A program made the position numbers and the translations under genes. From a virus, in the IMG/VR virus record IMGVR_UViG_3300045006_000427, positions 1-53,239 of that record: a DNA stretch of 53,239 bases, one strand, 5' to 3'. This document shows, in pieces, positions 18,456-28,200 of this stretch. The notes beneath the pieces were generated by a model. It had not been told where the DNA came from. It searched no databases and saw only the letters and a list, made by a program, of their open reading frames with translations. The number at the start of each line of letters is the position of its first letter. Position 1 is the stretch's first letter.

Positions 18456-19391
18456 ATGGCTTACTTAGACAGTTCAGGTGATATAATATTAGATTGTGTA
18501 TTGACCGATGAAGGCAGGCGTCGCCTAAGTCAGGGTTTTGGTGCCTTTAAGGTTGTAAAATGGGGCCTGAGCGATGATGAAATAAACTATGCTCTTTACG
18601 ATGCTGATCATGCTTCCGGCTCAGCTTATTACGATCTTGCTGTTTTGCAATTGCCGATCTTGGAAGCTTTCACAAACAATGCCGCCTCCATGAAGTGCAG
18701 GCTTATGAGCATTCCCAGGACAAATATTCTTTATTTGCCTATTTTTGTTCTTAATGATGTGCAGAATTCTAGACAGCGTTATAGTGGTGGTGGCATTTCG
18801 GAAATCTATCTTGTTGCTGTTGATGAAGATTCACAAGAGGCGCTAATTAGCACCACCGGCGTTCTTGCTGGTTATGATCCGCGCAAAGGCACGAGCTATA
18901 TCCGCGTGGATCAAGGATTAATGACACAAGAGCCCACTTACAAAAAGGATCTAGATTCTGATTTAGTAGAAACACAATTTATTGTGGAAATGGATCATAG
19001 ACTGGGTTATGTTTATCCTGCTGCGACAGAAAACATGCTTGGTACAGCCGCCGGAGCAGCCAAACCTTCTTATGTAGATGATGATAATATAGCCAGCTAT
19101 TATCTTTCCCGAGGAACAGATATGGCTTATATAGCTGATATCAATGACAAAGTTAACGCGACCAGCGGAAACGTAATAACAGGGCCTAGAGGTACTAAAA
19201 TTCTATTCAAAATTCAATCTTCTTTGAGCCTTCAGAGTGATAGTGTTTATTGGTTCACGAGATTGGGTGGCGGCAATACAATGACGATTTCTGCTACCAA
19301 TTATTATTATATTGATAGCGTTATTCGTGTTACTGGTGCAACTACAGGAGCCAGTGTTGATATTCCAGTGCGATATGTGAAACAGGTATAA
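18456..19391 (+). CDS. Virion structural protein, LTxxGR family member 2
   Basis: A 311-residue protein with a good ribosome site (AAAGGAG) before its ATG. The N-terminus (SGDIILDCVLTDEGRRRLSQ, then SDDEINYALYD) matches a pattern I associate with tail or virion proteins of large phages and repeats that of the protein at 11364-12356. The remainder is beta-rich with a C-terminal domain ending in VDIPVRYVKQV. No enzyme motif is present. It opens a run of virion-type genes continuing to 23704. Function within the particle is unknown; a tail-sheath-proximal or fibre-connector role would fit the context. Confidence 0.6.
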   Translation: MAYLDSSGDIILDCVLTDEGRRRLSQGFGAFKVVKWGLSDDEINYALYDADHASGSAYYDLAVLQLPILEAFTNNAASMKCRLMSIPRTNILYLPIFVLNDVQNSRQRYSGGGISEIYLVAVDEDSQEALISTTGVLAGYDPRKGTSYIRVDQGLMTQEPTYKKDLDSDLVETQFIVEMDHRLGYVYPAATENMLGTAAGAAKPSYVDDDNIASYYLSRGTDMAYIADINDKVNATSGNVITGPRGTKILFKIQSSLSLQSDSVYWFTRLGGGNTMTISATNYYYIDSVIRVTGATTGASVDIPVRYVKQV

Positions 19392-19403
19392 TAGGAGATA
19401 ATT

Positions 19404-20552
19404 ATGGCTAGTATCTATAAGACCTTTTTAGCAGATGACATTACCACCATAAAGACGCCGCTTCACGAAGCAATTCCAATTACAGGAAGCATTATTTCTG
19501 GTACTTATGCAGAACCGGGAAATGCGGGAACCAATATTAAGGTTTATGGTCTTGAGCTTTATGAGAGCATATATGATTATCCCTATTTATCTTCTTCTGC
19601 GAATCATATTATGGATTTGACTGTTGGCTTACATGTGGATTCTGCGTTATCAAGTTCCACAGATGCAGCATTTGCCCATAAGAATGCCTTATATAACCAA
19701 ATGGCACAAGTATTGGTTGGCTATGATGTTTCCGGGAACATATTAAAATTTGATCAAGATGGAGATTTTGCTGCCGGTGGCACCAAAATGGATTCTGCTT
19801 TCTTTATTCCATTTTCTAGATTGCTTACAAAAGATGAGATAAAGAAAGGTTCGTTCTTAATAAGCATCGGCATGGGCAACTGGAGCAGCAGTGTTGATAA
19901 GCCGTGCGATGCACCATGGCTCTTGACCATTGCAGATACAGGAGCCGAAACGGATTATAGGGTGAACTCCCCCAGCGGGGAATATGGTATTCTTTCTGCT
20001 TCCGGTCCGGCATTGGCAGCAGGAGCCGATGGGCTTGTGGGCTTGCTCTATTACCAAGCGGGCATTGCTGTGCTAACGGCTTCGATATTCCAGAAATATC
20101 ATGCTGTTAGTGCGCCATATGGCAAGCTTGATTCCGGTATGCCTGGTTTTGCAGGTCTTGCGGTGGATCAGTGGATTATATCACGCGCAGATCTGCCAAG
20201 CTCCAGCAGCTTTGAAGCAGATTTATCAGGTTCAAATATTACTGCTAGTTGCGATGGATTCAGACATAGGATATGTGAGATTGATTTTAATAATACCACA
20301 GAACTGAACAGTACAATTTATTTCTGTAGAGTGAATCACAATGATTTTAACTACAGCAGCAATCCTACATATCTTACTGGCAGCGAGATTCGCGTGAAAG
20401 GCGGCAGTAGTGAGAATCCGCCAATAACATATCCTTGTGCCATTGGACTATATTCTAGCGATAACGCACTGCTTGGTGTAGCTAAGCTCTCGGAGCCGCT
20501 CAGAAAATCTATAGATACGGAACTTCTTTTGCGCGTTCGTACAGATTTCTAG
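19404..20552 (+). CDS. Virion structural protein, 'SNNPTY...AKLS' type (1)
   Basis: A 382-residue protein with AGGAG nine bases before the ATG. Near the C-terminus it carries NYSSNPTYLTGSEIRV, then IGLYSSDNALLGVAKLSEPL and a terminal LLLRVRTDF. The protein at 22508-23704 has an equivalent ending, so the two share a domain or ancestor. I have seen this module in virion proteins of large marine-type phages, but no biochemical role is known to me. The body is Ser, Gly and Tyr rich and beta-like. It probably forms part of the tail surface or baseplate periphery. Confidence 0.55.
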   Translation: MASIYKTFLADDITTIKTPLHEAIPITGSIISGTYAEPGNAGTNIKVYGLELYESIYDYPYLSSSANHIMDLTVGLHVDSALSSSTDAAFAHKNALYNQMAQVLVGYDVSGNILKFDQDGDFAAGGTKMDSAFFIPFSRLLTKDEIKKGSFLISIGMGNWSSSVDKPCDAPWLLTIADTGAETDYRVNSPSGEYGILSASGPALAAGADGLVGLLYYQAGIAVLTASIFQKYHAVSAPYGKLDSGMPGFAGLAVDQWIISRADLPSSSSFEADLSGSNITASCDGFRHRICEIDFNNTTELNSTIYFCRVNHNDFNYSSNPTYLTGSEIRVKGGSSENPPITYPCAIGLYSSDNALLGVAKLSEPLRKSIDTELLLRVRTDF

Positions 20553-20615
20553 ATTAAAACAGTTCTCAATATCATATCTGTTTCTAATTATTAATAGATC
20601 AAGTGGAGAGTCATC

Positions 20616-21137
20616 ATGAATCTTCGTAAGATTATACGTCGAGAATTAAAAAACTTACGCCTTCAGGATAGCTATAGCGAACTCTATAAACAAGTAAATC
20701 AACAAATAAGTGGATTTAGTTTCGATGTGACATCTCTTCAAAACAATCTTAGTCAATACATAAATCACTGGAATGAAATTGATTGTGATGTAGCATTTCT
20801 TTATGACTATCTTAATCAGCGTATAGGCAAAATAAGCAAATTAATTCAAGATATTTCGGCTGTTTCCGGAAGCGTGAGTAATGTAGAAGCGCAATATCTA
20901 ATTTTGTTGCAGGAGATTCTATTGATTGAAGTGTTGCAGAAACAAAGAAGCGAACAGATAGACAATATTGATGCAAGATTAGCTATAGTAGAAGAAGAAA
21001 TGACATTGTTATCTGGTTCATTTTCGCTATCTCTAGAGCAAATTAATATTTTTGGTGAGCAAATTAGCGATCTTAATACCAGATTAGTAGTGATGGAAGA
21101 AGAAGTTTTCAAACATCAAAAAAAAGAAGGAAACTAA
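20616..21137 (+). CDS. Coiled-coil protein, probable fibre or chaperone partner
   Basis: A 173-residue protein, almost entirely predicted helical from its heptad-like spacing of Leu and Ile (for example ISKLIQDISAVSGSVSNVEAQYLILLQEILLIEVLQ). A basic N-terminal stretch (MNLRKIIRRELKNLRL) precedes the coiled coil. GTGGAG lies upstream of the ATG. Its stop is directly followed by the ATG of the fibre-like gene at 21138. Position and structure suggest a trimeric coiled-coil connector or an assembly chaperone for the adjacent fibre; the sequence does not discriminate between these. Confidence 0.55.
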   Translation: MNLRKIIRRELKNLRLQDSYSELYKQVNQQISGFSFDVTSLQNNLSQYINHWNEIDCDVAFLYDYLNQRIGKISKLIQDISAVSGSVSNVEAQYLILLQEILLIEVLQKQRSEQIDNIDARLAIVEEEMTLLSGSFSLSLEQINIFGEQISDLNTRLVVMEEEVFKHQKKEGN

Positions 21138-22472
21138 ATGAGCTTTCAGGGATTTTTTTCGCAACTTAAGAACAAGCCCGAGTGGCTTTCACAGATGGCC
21201 TTGCACCATTCGACTAGTTTGTTTTTGCGTCAAGATGGGACTTGGGCTTCGGCTGGTGCTGGCGGGCCTCATGCAGCATCGCATGAAAACGGTGGTGCTG
21301 ATGAAATTTCTGTTGCTGGTCTTTCTGGCTTGCTAGCTGATGCACAAACACCTACAAGCCACCAAGCATCGCATGAAAACGGTGGTGCTGATGAAATTTC
21401 TGTTGCTGGTCTTTCTGGCTTGCTAGCTGATGCACAAACACCTACAAGCCACCAAGCATCGCATGTTTCTGGCGGTGATCAAATTCCAACATTTGGAGCG
21501 ACAAGAGGGCTCGTTCCCGTATCCGGCTCAGCAGGTACCTATCTAAATTCAGCTAGTGGTTGGTCTATTCCTCCAATTAAGGGATTTTTTGGAAATGGTG
21601 CCGATGGCGATGTGACCATTGCAATAGACACTGTTCTTTCTGGGGAGGCTAGTTATAACAGCTTAATTGTTAACGCAGGGGTGACTTTAAATCCTGCTGG
21701 ATATAGAATATTTGTTGCAACTACTGCAACGATTAATGGCACAGTTGGTCGTCGCGGAAACAATGGTGGCAATGGCGGTACTGGTGTTGCGGGAACGGCT
21801 GGTGGGGCACTAGCTTCTGCTTATTTTGGCGGTTCGCAGAGTGGTGGTGCCGGAGGAGGGGCTAGTGCTGCTGGTGGTAGCCCCGGTGGCTATACAAATT
21901 CGGCAGGTGCATGGGCTGGTGGTGCTGCTTCCGATGGTGGCAACGGCGGCAATGGTGGCGGCGGCGGTGCTGGCGGTACGGGCGGCAACGCTATTGCTCC
22001 TGCTGCAATTCGCGGACGCTGGACCGATGCTGTGAGCGTCATCAATGGCTCGTGTGTTGGTGCTGGTTCGATATTGATGCCAGTTGGCGGCGGGGGAGGC
22101 GCAGGCGGCGGCGGTGGTACTGCTGGTGGTGGTACCTATGGTGGTGGCGGTGCTGGTGGTACTGGGGGCGGGGTTGTCCTATTTGTTGCTCGGGATATTG
22201 TAGTTAGCGCAACCGGCGTGATTCAGGTAGATGGTGGCGATGGAGGCAACGGCGGCAACGGCGGTCCGGTTGGAAATCCTGGTGGTGGCGGCGGCGGGGG
22301 CGGGGGCGGTGGTGGTGCTTTAATTGTAGTGTATCAGACGCTCTCTAATAGTGGTGCAATTCGTGCCGCTGGAGGAAATGGCGGTACTGGTGGTGCTGGT
22401 ACTGGTACTGGTCCTTCTGGCAGTCCCGGTTCGGCTGGTCAATCTGGACTTGTAGCTTTAATACAAACTTAA
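21138..22472 (+). CDS. Tail fibre/adhesin with tandem repeat and polyglycine domain
   Basis: A 444-residue fibre-like protein. Residues about 47-106 are a perfect 30-residue tandem duplication (ASHENGGADEISVAGLSGLL...), a repeat type common in phage tail fibres. A short beta domain follows (about 140-195), then a long glycine-rich region (about 195-430) with runs such as GGNGGNGGGGGAGGTGG. This resembles the polyglycine-rich distal adhesins of some T4-like phages (S16 gp38 type), where Gly-rich helices support variable receptor-binding loops. The non-glycine interruptions near residue 290 (RGRWTDAVSVINGS) are candidates for such loops. Receptor binding is inferred, not shown. Confidence 0.7.
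   Translation: MSFQGFFSQLKNKPEWLSQMALHHSTSLFLRQDGTWASAGAGGPHAASHENGGADEISVAGLSGLLADAQTPTSHQASHENGGADEISVAGLSGLLADAQTPTSHQASHVSGGDQIPTFGATRGLVPVSGSAGTYLNSASGWSIPPIKGFFGNGADGDVTIAIDTVLSGEASYNSLIVNAGVTLNPAGYRIFVATTATINGTVGRRGNNGGNGGTGVAGTAGGALASAYFGGSQSGGAGGGASAAGGSPGGYTNSAGAWAGGAASDGGNGGNGGGGGAGGTGGNAIAPAAIRGRWTDAVSVINGSCVGAGSILMPVGGGGGAGGGGGTAGGGTYGGGGAGGTGGGVVLFVARDIVVSATGVIQVDGGDGGNGGNGGPVGNPGGGGGGGGGGGGALIVVYQTLSNSGAIRAAGGNGGTGGAGTGTGPSGSPGSAGQSGLVALIQT
21276..21455 (+). repeat. Perfect 90-bp tandem duplication in the fibre gene
   Basis: Bases 21276-21365 and 21366-21455 are identical, and the first ten bases of a third unit follow before divergence. The repeat is in frame and encodes 30 residues of the fibre shaft. 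Complete identity, including third codon positions, points to recent duplication or ongoing recombination. Confidence 0.95.
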
Positions 22473-22507
22473 GAAGATGTACGAGATAACAAATATTGGG
22501 AGCCTAT

Positions 22508-23704
22508 ATGTTATACAAATTTAATCAAAATGATCTTTTTTATAATCGAATAGAAGCTCATCCTTATTGTGAATTTTTTATTTACCAAGGACATGTCTAT
22601 TATAACAGTCAGACAGCTATTTCTGGGGCACATACAGCTACCACTACACATGTTCCAACAGGCTATTTATCTCTTTATGAAGAAAATATTGATCGCACGA
22701 CAGATTCTTTGATTTATCCTTTTGTTGTCAAAAATGGCAGTAAATTTGCTTTTAAAACTGTAGACACAGATGACTATAACGATCTTTATGTCTTGGGCGA
22801 TATTATAACAGGCAGCTATCCTTTATCTGCTAGTATATCCATTGAGCATATGCCTCCTGTGGGCTCACTACAGGAAGATGATTGTAGAGATATAGCTGGA
22901 CATCTTGTGGCCTTGCAGAATACCTTAAACTATTATGGTTTTCTATCCCCGCATTATTATTATTCATCTTCATATGGTGATAAATCACAACAGCGATTAG
23001 CTTTTATACATGTTCCTTCTATTTTTTACGGTTCTTCGATAGAAAAAGGTTCTGTTTCTTTAAAATGGTATTTGACTGGCTCTTTGCTTGCTGAACTTAA
23101 CGATAATCGAGAAAACGGGGAGCTTATACAAACAGGTCCATCGGGCAGCCTGGGCTCTGGTAGTATCGCCGGAGTGGTCTTATACAACGAAGGTCTTATT
23201 CTGCTGACAGGCTCTTGGGCTTTGCATAGTAGCTATACTGATAACTTTGGTTATTGTCCTAATGTGCCGGGAGCAGGCAATCCCTATTCCGCTTCTTGGG
23301 TTTGGTGGGGAGCTTCAATATCGCCTTTGGCTGATGTCCCTTCTTCAAGCTTTTTATTGAGTTTCGATGGAACGAATTATATTCCTTCTCTTACTATGTT
23401 GTGTCATGCGCCCAAGCAAGAACTTAATGATAGCAACAATCCTACGTTTGTGGAATGGGTTTCTGCTTCTCAACGACTAGCAGTAACAGGTTCTTCGGAT
23501 TATATTGATCGTAAATTAGCTATTAAAAATACTGTAGCTTCTGTGTATCCTGATCCTGAAGCGGCGTTTAAACGGCAAACATTTATTAGCCGCGTGGCAA
23601 TATATGATGAAAACAAGAAAGTAATAGTGTGGGCAAAATTAGCTGTTCCGATCAAAAAAACAGAGGAACGGGAATTTACAATTAAGGCGGTATTAGATTT
23701 ATGA
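22508..23704 (+). CDS. Virion structural protein, 'SNNPT...AKL' type (2)
   Basis: A 398-residue protein. The frame also offers a TTG at 22496, but GGGAG at 22498-22502 is well placed for the ATG at 22508, giving MLYKFNQNDLFYNRI. The N-terminus (HPYCEFFIYQGHVYYN) resembles tail-surface proteins I associate with large myoviruses. The C-terminus has LNDSNNPTFVEW and VIVWAKLAVPIKKTEE ... IKAVLDL, paralleling the end of the protein at 19404-20552. The stop overlaps the start of the RuvC-like gene, so the structural and recombination genes are joined in one transcript. Function beyond being a virion component is unknown. Confidence 0.55.
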   Translation: MLYKFNQNDLFYNRIEAHPYCEFFIYQGHVYYNSQTAISGAHTATTTHVPTGYLSLYEENIDRTTDSLIYPFVVKNGSKFAFKTVDTDDYNDLYVLGDIITGSYPLSASISIEHMPPVGSLQEDDCRDIAGHLVALQNTLNYYGFLSPHYYYSSSYGDKSQQRLAFIHVPSIFYGSSIEKGSVSLKWYLTGSLLAELNDNRENGELIQTGPSGSLGSGSIAGVVLYNEGLILLTGSWALHSSYTDNFGYCPNVPGAGNPYSASWVWWGASISPLADVPSSSFLLSFDGTNYIPSLTMLCHAPKQELNDSNNPTFVEWVSASQRLAVTGSSDYIDRKLAIKNTVASVYPDPEAAFKRQTFISRVAIYDENKKVIVWAKLAVPIKKTEEREFTIKAVLDL

Positions 23705-24234
23705 TTTGGGGACTGGATGTTAGTACGACTCACCTAGGTATCGGAATTGTAACTAAAGATAAAAGGTTAGTATATTCCGATGCGATTTTTTTAGATTCTA
23801 AATTATCGCTTGAAGAACGTGCCATGACTATCATGGGACACTTAGCTGTGTTGTTTGATCGTTATCCGCCTAGTCAAATAATAATAGAAGAATCAGCCAT
23901 GATGTTTCGTAAAGGCAAGTCTACTGCGGAAACTATAGCAAAGCTCAATAAATTTAATGGCATGGTAAGTCTAATAGTTTTTTATCTCACCAAGCTCCTT
24001 CCGGAAATGATTGCTGCCAGGTCTGCCAGGAGTAAAATAGGCATTCATCCTCCCAAGTTTTCTAAAGATAGCAAAGGACAGCGAGAGCTTAAACAATTTA
24101 TTATCGATGAAATAGTGAAGCGCGTTCCGGAGTTTTCTTACACTCAGACCAAACAGGGTAATTTTCAGCCGGGTACCGCAGATCGTGCCGATGCTTTGGT
24201 GCTAGCTTTGGGAGCAGAAACTTCGTTAATTTGA
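23701..24234 (+). CDS. RuvC-like Holliday junction resolvase
   Basis: A 177-residue protein with the RNase H-fold layout of RuvC family nucleases: Asp6 in WGLDVST, the Glu63/Glu64 pair in IIIEESAM, a KFNG segment near 83-86, and a C-terminal TADRADALVLAL with Asp161 and Asp164. These acidic residues would bind the two catalytic metal ions. Length is close to bacterial RuvC (about 170). The enzyme would cut four-way junctions or branched replicating DNA before packaging, filling the role that endonuclease VII has in T4. It overlaps the preceding structural gene by four bases and is followed by primase and SbcDC, forming a DNA-metabolism block. Confidence 0.8.
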   Translation: MIWGLDVSTTHLGIGIVTKDKRLVYSDAIFLDSKLSLEERAMTIMGHLAVLFDRYPPSQIIIEESAMMFRKGKSTAETIAKLNKFNGMVSLIVFYLTKLLPEMIAARSARSKIGIHPPKFSKDSKGQRELKQFIIDEIVKRVPEFSYTQTKQGNFQPGTADRADALVLALGAETSLI

Positions 24235-24294
24235 GTCTTCCTCTGTGCTAGGGTAAATATAGGATGCTGGCACAAGGAGCATATCATAGATAAT

Positions 24295-25233
24295 TTGTCT
24301 GAACGTCTGATGATTCTAGAGAGTCTTTTTGGTTCTTCGTGCCAGCAGGGCAAGGAATATCTCTTTTTTTGTCCAGCTTGCAAGCATCATAAGCCGAAGC
24401 TTTCTGTAAATCTCATTAAAGATCATTATAAGTGTTGGACTTGTGATATTCGCGGTAAGTCTGTTCGTAGATTAATCTATCGCTATGGTGATATGATTAA
24501 CAGGCAGAGATGGGATCAGCTTGTTGGCAAGCAGGTTCTTGATATTTCTGAAGAGCTTTTTGCTTCAGGGAATAGAGAAGAAACACCTGAACAGTCTTTA
24601 CGATTTCCTTCTGAATACGTTTCTTTGATTCAGCCAGCCAAATCATTTGTTGCTAGATCGGCAAAGAACTATCTTTTTCATCGGGGCGTTTTTATGACGG
24701 AAATTGTTCGCAGGAAAATAGGATACTGTGCAGAGGGAGAATATTCTGGAAGAATAATCATTCCATCTTTTGACAAACATGGTAAGCTGAATTATTTCGT
24801 AGCTAGAGATTATACAAATTCGTGTCAACAAAAATATAAGAATCCAACTTTGGCTAAAGAACCCATTATATTTAATGAGCTTGGTATTTCTTGGACCGAG
24901 GATGTAATATTGGTGGAGGGTGCTTTTGATGCTATTAAGGCGGGCAATGCCATTCCTATTTTAGGGTCTTCGCTAAATGATGCTTCATATTTGTTTTCTC
25001 AGATCGTGCTGCATGATACACCGATTTATATTGCCCTTGATCCTGATGCTAATGCCAAAGCTATGAAGATTATCAAAAAGCTCATGGAACATGACGTGGA
25101 GCTTTTCAAAATAGATATACGTGATTATCGAGACGTGGGAGCCATGAATCATGAAGAGTTTCAAAAAAGGAAACAGGAAGCTGTTCGCATGACCAGTGAT
25201 AGCTATCTTTATAGGATGTTGCAGGAAGCTTAA
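24295..25233 (+). CDS. DnaG-type primase (zinc finger + TOPRIM)
   Basis: About 312 residues. The N-terminus has a primase-type zinc finger: Cys26 and Cys29 in FFCPACKHH, and Cys47 and Cys50 in YKCWTCDIRG. The C-terminal half has a TOPRIM fold with Glu208 in VILVEGAFDA and Asp249 and Asp251 in IALDPDAN, which coordinate catalytic magnesium. It would make RNA primers for lagging-strand synthesis. No helicase domain is attached. The start is uncertain: TTG at 24295 is the first accepted initiation codon, but the strong AAGGAG at 24274-24279 is better spaced for the in-frame ATA at 24286, giving an N-terminus of the form (M)DNLSERL. The stop overlaps the ATG of the SbcDC gene by one base. Confidence 0.8.
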   Translation: MSERLMILESLFGSSCQQGKEYLFFCPACKHHKPKLSVNLIKDHYKCWTCDIRGKSVRRLIYRYGDMINRQRWDQLVGKQVLDISEELFASGNREETPEQSLRFPSEYVSLIQPAKSFVARSAKNYLFHRGVFMTEIVRRKIGYCAEGEYSGRIIIPSFDKHGKLNYFVARDYTNSCQQKYKNPTLAKEPIIFNELGISWTEDVILVEGAFDAIKAGNAIPILGSSLNDASYLFSQIVLHDTPIYIALDPDANAKAMKIIKKLMEHDVELFKIDIRDYRDVGAMNHEEFQKRKQEAVRMTSDSYLYRMLQEA

Positions 25234-28200
25234 TGAGATTTGTTCATGTTTCTGATATACACTGTCGTATATTAAAATATCATAAAGAATATCGTACTGT
25301 TTTTCAGCAGCTATATGAACAATTAAAATGTCTAGAGCCGGATATTATTGTGGTTACTGGAGATATAGGTCATTCTAAGCTTCAGCTTTCTCCTGAGAGC
25401 GTGCAGCTTGTGAGTGAATTTTTGACGAATCTGGCATCTTGTACAGAAACGCACATAATTCTTGGTAATCATGATCTTTCTGTACGAAGTGTGGAGCGCC
25501 TAGATGCAATAACGCCCATTGTAGAGCGACTAACCAATCCCAAGCCGTTATTGCACAAATTCTCTGGAGAAGTGCTTTTAAACGAGAATTTTGCTTTTAA
25601 TGTTTATTCTATTTTAGATGTTGACAAATGGCAGCAACCAACAGATCCGAAGAGGGTCAATATTGCTCTCTATCATGGCGGCGTGAAGGGCTGTAAGACT
25701 GATCTTGGCTGGACTTTAGAAAGAGGCGCAGAACTAGCTGCTTTTGTTGGTTGTGATTATGGATTTTTGGGAGATTTACATACCTGTAATCAATTTGCCG
25801 ATGAACAAGGAAGGTTTCGCTATGCCGGATCCATGATTCAACAATCATTTGCCGAAGATGTTACTAAAGGCTTTCTTGTTTGGGATATCTTAGATAAAGA
25901 GAGATTTGGTGTTCGTTTTGTTGCTCTAGAAAATCCTAGACCTTTTGTTACTGTTATGTTAGCTTCCTCTGGAGCCTTGCCGGAGAGTCTTTCTGTACCA
26001 GAAGATTGTCATTTGCGACTTATTAGTGAACATCATGTAGCTACCAACGTTCTTAGAGAAACGATTAATATTGCTCGTGCAAAATGGAAACCAGAGAGTG
26101 TTATCTTTTTAAATCGTGCTGCCGGTATCAGAAGCGAACTGCAATTACAAGACGATAGTTTAAATTTACGTGATGTTGCTATACAGGAACGACTAATTCG
26201 TGAATATTTGGTTGAATCTTGCCCTCCCGAAGCAGTCTTGGAAGCGACATTGGAGCTTAATAGAAAGTACAACGCTACAGTTCTAGTTTCGGAAGACGAG
26301 ATTCAACGCGGAGTACACTGGAAGCTTAAACGCCTGGAGTGGGGCTATTTGTTCAATTACGGTGAATATAATTGCATTGATTTTACTAATTTACATGATA
26401 TTGTTGGTATTTTAGGTGCCAACCGTTCAGGAAAGACTTCCGCAGGTGTTGATTGTCTTTTATATACGCTGTTTAATGCTACTTCCAAGGGCAATCGTAA
26501 AAATCTACATGTCATTAATCAACATGCTGATCAAGGCTGGGGCAGGGTTATTATTGAAGCTGACGGTAAGGAATATACAATTTATCGTGTTAGTACGAAA
26601 TATACTAAAAAGCTTTATGGCGTGGAAACCTTAGAGGCAAAAACGGATGTAGATTTTTTCTATATTGATGCTGTAACTGGCGAGAAGTTTTCTCTTAACG
26701 GACAGGAGCGCAACGAAACAGATAAGAATATTCGTAAGTATTTTGGAACTGTTGAAGATTTTCTGTTAACCAATCTGTCTGCTCAGCATGGAGCGCTTAT
26801 TTATTTGTTGGAGGGATCTACACGACGTAAAGAAATCTTGGCAAAGTTCCTAGATTTGGAGCTTTTTGACAAGAAGTTTAAATTAGCGAAGGAAGATGCG
26901 GCAGAAATCAAGGGGGTGCTTAAAAAACTCGAAGGTACAGATTATGCAGCTTTACTGCGAGACGTTGTTAGGCGTCTAGCTTATAATGAACAGCAGATTG
27001 CGTTGCAAAAGCAAACATGTTCTACGATTCAAAATACTTTAGAACAGACGGCAGAACAACTTGATTCTCTTCAAAAATCTTTGCTTCAGATTCCTGCGGA
27101 AATTGTTGATATCAAAAAAGCACAAGAGCAGCTTACGGCTGCTTGTGAGCAGCGCAGTAGAGAACGGGAGCAACAAGAGCTTTTGCAAATACAACAACAT
27201 GCTCTAGAAGAGTACGTCATCAAGAGCGAACATTTTCTTGCCATGTTGGATCTAAGCAAACTACAAACAGATAATAAATCCGTTAATGAACTAGAGCAAC
27301 AATTGCAAGTTGCGGAACATAATCTGGTGCTTCAGGAGACGGCTATTGTTACTGCGGAGCAAAAGGCATCTTTGTTACGCTCTGTTCCCTGTGGACCTAA
27401 GCTGTGGCATTGTAAATTTGTTTGTGATGCTAGACAAGCAAAAACATTTTTGCAGACACAGAAACAAGAGCAACAAAGGGCGCAAGAAAAGCGAGATTTG
27501 ATATGTCAGCAATTAAATGCTCTAGAACCTATAAAGATTAAAAGTTACTTAGATAAATATGAGACCATTATTCAGAAAAAACAATCTACTGATACTAAGC
27601 TTTCTGTTTTAAAATTGGACATTCAGAAACTAGAGACTAGCAAAGCTAAACTAGATGCTGCTATAGCAGATTTAGAACGACAGGTGGCAGAATATGCAGC
27701 TAAGCGTAACATTATTGAAGGTCTAGATGAATTGTTACAGAAGCAGCGGATTTATAAGGAACAACAAGTTGCTCAAAAAGAGGAAGCAGAGCTAGCAAAT
27801 CAAAGGTTATTAGAGATAATCAAAGCTCATGGGGCTTTGGAACAGGAACATCATGCGGCAGAAATAGCCAGAAGCGAATATCTTGCTTTGAGCGATAAGT
27901 ATGCTGCTTATGATTTATTGCAACGTTGTATGCACTCTAATGGCATTAGTTATGATATTATACGTCAAAAGCTGCCCGTTGTTAATCAAGAAATAGCTCA
28001 AGTATTAGCTGGTGTAGTTAACTTTGAAGTGTTTTTTGAGGACGATGGAAACAAGCTGGATATTTTTATTCGGCATCCCAAGCACGAGGCCAGACCTATT
28101 GAAATGGGTAGTGGAAGCGAGAAAGCCATAGCTGCCATGGCAATTAGACTAGGGTTGACAAAAATTAGTACTCTTCCTTCTTATGATCTTTTTATCTTAG

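Noticed and set aside
20557-20583. Terminator after the 19404 gene (AAACAG/CTGTTT)
   Set aside because: The loop is 15 bases and no T-run follows; too weak to list.
20616-21137. Member of the (L/I)xE motif group (MNLRKIIRREL)
   Set aside because: The N-terminus looks similar, but the IIRREL sequence does not contain the (L/I)xE pattern in the same position, and the gene belongs to the tail-fibre region.
21911-22207. Trp/Arg/Cys-rich frame overlapping the polyglycine domain
   Set aside because: It is a shifted reading of GGT/GGC glycine codons, without a start signal.
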